NCBI GenBank assembly: GCA_964560975.1
Contig: CAZLNE010000112.1
Span: forward strand, 1 to 6,429
From: JAAZLA01 sp964560975
Lineage (GTDB): Bacteria > Spirochaetota > Spirochaetia > Treponematales > Treponemataceae
Direction of reading: 5' to 3'
Length of the DNA: 6,429 nt
Shown: positions 5,663 through 6,429 of the stretch, in pieces
Numbering within the stretch: position 1 is the stretch's first letter
How the letters are laid out: each line of letters begins with the position of its first letter
The notes under the pieces: generated by a model
Databases searched by the model: none
Told to the model about the DNA's origin: nothing
Seen by the model: the letters and a program-made list of their open reading frames with translations, nothing else
Position numbers and translations under genes: made by a program

Positions 5663-5681
5663 AGTGCCTATTATAAGCACT
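5663..5681. repeat. Short inverted repeat AGTGC-N9-GCACT over the ankyrin promoter
   Basis: AGTGC (5663-5667) and GCACT (5677-5681) flank the TATAAT -10 box of the minus-strand promoter. The position over the -10 and expected start site fits a small operator, but five-base arms can occur by chance. Confidence 0.35.
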
Positions 5682-5699
5682 AATTTAGGCTAAAGTGAA
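5670..5699 (-). promoter_or_regulatory. Candidate sigma-70 promoter for the ankyrin lipoprotein
   Basis: The minus strand has a consensus TATAAT (5675-5670) preceded after 18 nt by TTCACT (5699-5694). The transcript would start near 5663, leaving a leader of about 50 nt that includes the Shine-Dalgarno sequence. The opposing gene at 5721 has no equally clear promoter; TATTAT at 5669-5674 overlaps this -10 on the plus strand but lacks a good -35. Confidence 0.5.
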
Positions 5700-5710
5700 T
5701 AAATACCGAT

Positions 5711-5715
5711 AAGGG
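5711..5715 (+). promoter_or_regulatory. Ribosome binding site of the secreted protein at 5721
   Basis: AAGGG lies 5 nt before the ATG at 5721. It supports that start together with the signal peptide that begins there. Confidence 0.55.
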
Positions 5716-5720
5716 TAAGT

Positions 5721-6429
5721 ATGAAAAAGACCATAGGTATTACTGTCTTACTGCTCATATATGTCCTCGTTACTGCACAATCTCTGATTGTGTATAACCA
5801 GGGCCCTTCCTATTACATGGTTGAACGATCCGACATACGCCGTTACGATAACGGCAAATTTACCGGTTTAACAACGCGCGAGGTTAGATCTTTTATTGCT
5901 TCAATGCCTGCTCCATCGAATACGGCATCTGCGTTTAAGAATCACAGCTGGTTTACAGGGCATTTTTATGTTCTGGAAGAAACAAAATCAAATATGCAAA
6001 AAACTTCCCGAGGTCTGTCAGATTCAATACCCTCAACATTTCACATCGGCGGGGACGGAAAGATGACTGTCGTTAATGATAACGGATTTCCTTCATATAG
6101 AGGATTTCCCTCCTATCCTTCAAAGTCTGTAAGTCCCGGCGATTCCTGGCGTGCAGAAGCTGTCCGTTCTGTGGATCCGTATAATATTGGAATATTCACA
6201 AAAATGCCTATATATGTTGAATATACTTTTTTGGGTGAAGAAACATATAAGGGCGAAGATGTATACCGGATTAAGGCTAAGTGGGCTACCCGTTACGGGG
6301 TTCAATATAAGGATGTTTACGGCGACCCCAATTTAACATCAGCGGCAGGTACTCATGATGCTGATATCCTTGTACTTAAAGATACGGGAGCCGCAATTAT
6401 GATACGGGATGTTATGGATGAAACCTTTT
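5721..6429 (+). CDS. Secreted envelope protein, probably the N-terminal part of a treponemal OmpA-family protein; 3' partial
   Basis: The frame runs from the ATG at 5721 to the window end without a stop, giving 236 residues. Residues 1-20 (MKKTIGITVLLLIYVLVTAQ) form a type I signal peptide, with likely cleavage after TA or TAQ; no lipobox Cys follows. The mature part is Tyr/Gly/Pro-rich and probably beta-rich. It has segments such as YNQGPSYYMVERSD (25-38), GHFYVLEET (80-88), FPSYRGFPSYP (123-133), SPGDSWRAEAVRSVDP (138-153), VYRIKAKWATRY (181-192) and GTHDADILVLKDTG (210-223). From memory this pattern resembles the region ahead of the C-terminal peptidoglycan-binding OmpA domain in treponemal proteins such as T. 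pallidum TP0624. The OmpA domain itself would lie beyond the window, so this is a tentative call. The gene is divergent from the ankyrin lipoprotein (109 bp between starts), and both are predicted to be exported. Confidence 0.7.
   Translation, partial: MKKTIGITVLLLIYVLVTAQSLIVYNQGPSYYMVERSDIRRYDNGKFTGLTTREVRSFIASMPAPSNTASAFKNHSWFTGHFYVLEETKSNMQKTSRGLSDSIPSTFHIGGDGKMTVVNDNGFPSYRGFPSYPSKSVSPGDSWRAEAVRSVDPYNIGIFTKMPIYVEYTFLGEETYKGEDVYRIKAKWATRYGVQYKDVYGDPNLTSAAGTHDADILVLKDTGAAIMIRDVMDETF

Noticed and set aside
5612..5680. Upstream in-frame start (5680) for the ankyrin lipoprotein
   Set aside because: It would put a polar 23-residue segment ahead of the lipoprotein signal and overlap the promoter; the ATG at 5611 has AGGAG upstream.
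6120..6336. Short open frames of 61 residues on both strands inside the secreted protein gene
   Set aside because: The signal-peptide frame from 5721 stays open through this region and has a ribosome binding site; the others are shadows.

Overview
The window looks like chromosomal DNA of a spirochaete, most likely a Treponema. This rests on the moderate-to-low GC content, a large ankyrin-repeat lipoprotein with a treponeme-style lipobox, and a downstream secreted protein that resembles the N-terminal part of treponemal OmpA-family proteins. The assignment is by gene recognition, not by any search. I see no mobile element, CRISPR array, tRNA or rRNA.

Left part (1-1257): the 3' portion of an alkaline-phosphatase-superfamily phosphodiesterase/nucleotide pyrophosphatase, whose start lies outside the window. 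It is followed by a 210-bp gene-free stretch that contains an 8-nt C tract, a 10-nt direct repeat and a very long inverted repeat (24 perfect bp plus 6 more). The hairpin is followed by a T-rich tract only in the leftward direction.

Middle part (1258-2790): a TatD-family metal-dependent hydrolase, then a small 84-residue protein of unknown function on the opposite strand that overlaps the TatD end by 15 nt, then a Trp-repressor-family regulator transcribed divergently from the small gene. The two divergent start codons are 48 bp apart. Each carries almost the same promoter-like sequence directly upstream, so the whole intergenic region is a near-perfect dyad. A regulator next to a divergent small gene with a shared symmetric control region suggests autoregulation and joint regulation; this is inference. 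A hairpin at 2767-2788 separates the convergent regulator and ankyrin genes.

Right part (2792-6429): a 939-residue lipoprotein made almost wholly of ankyrin repeats (about 26) on the minus strand, with a clear ribosome binding site and promoter, and divergent from it a secreted protein cut off by the window end. Both are predicted to leave the cytoplasm, so this half is an envelope locus. The genes do not form one recognisable pathway. I found no clear new multi-gene defence or metabolic system. The most unusual items are the symmetric divergent promoter, the long hairpin, and the higher-order grouping of the ankyrin repeats.
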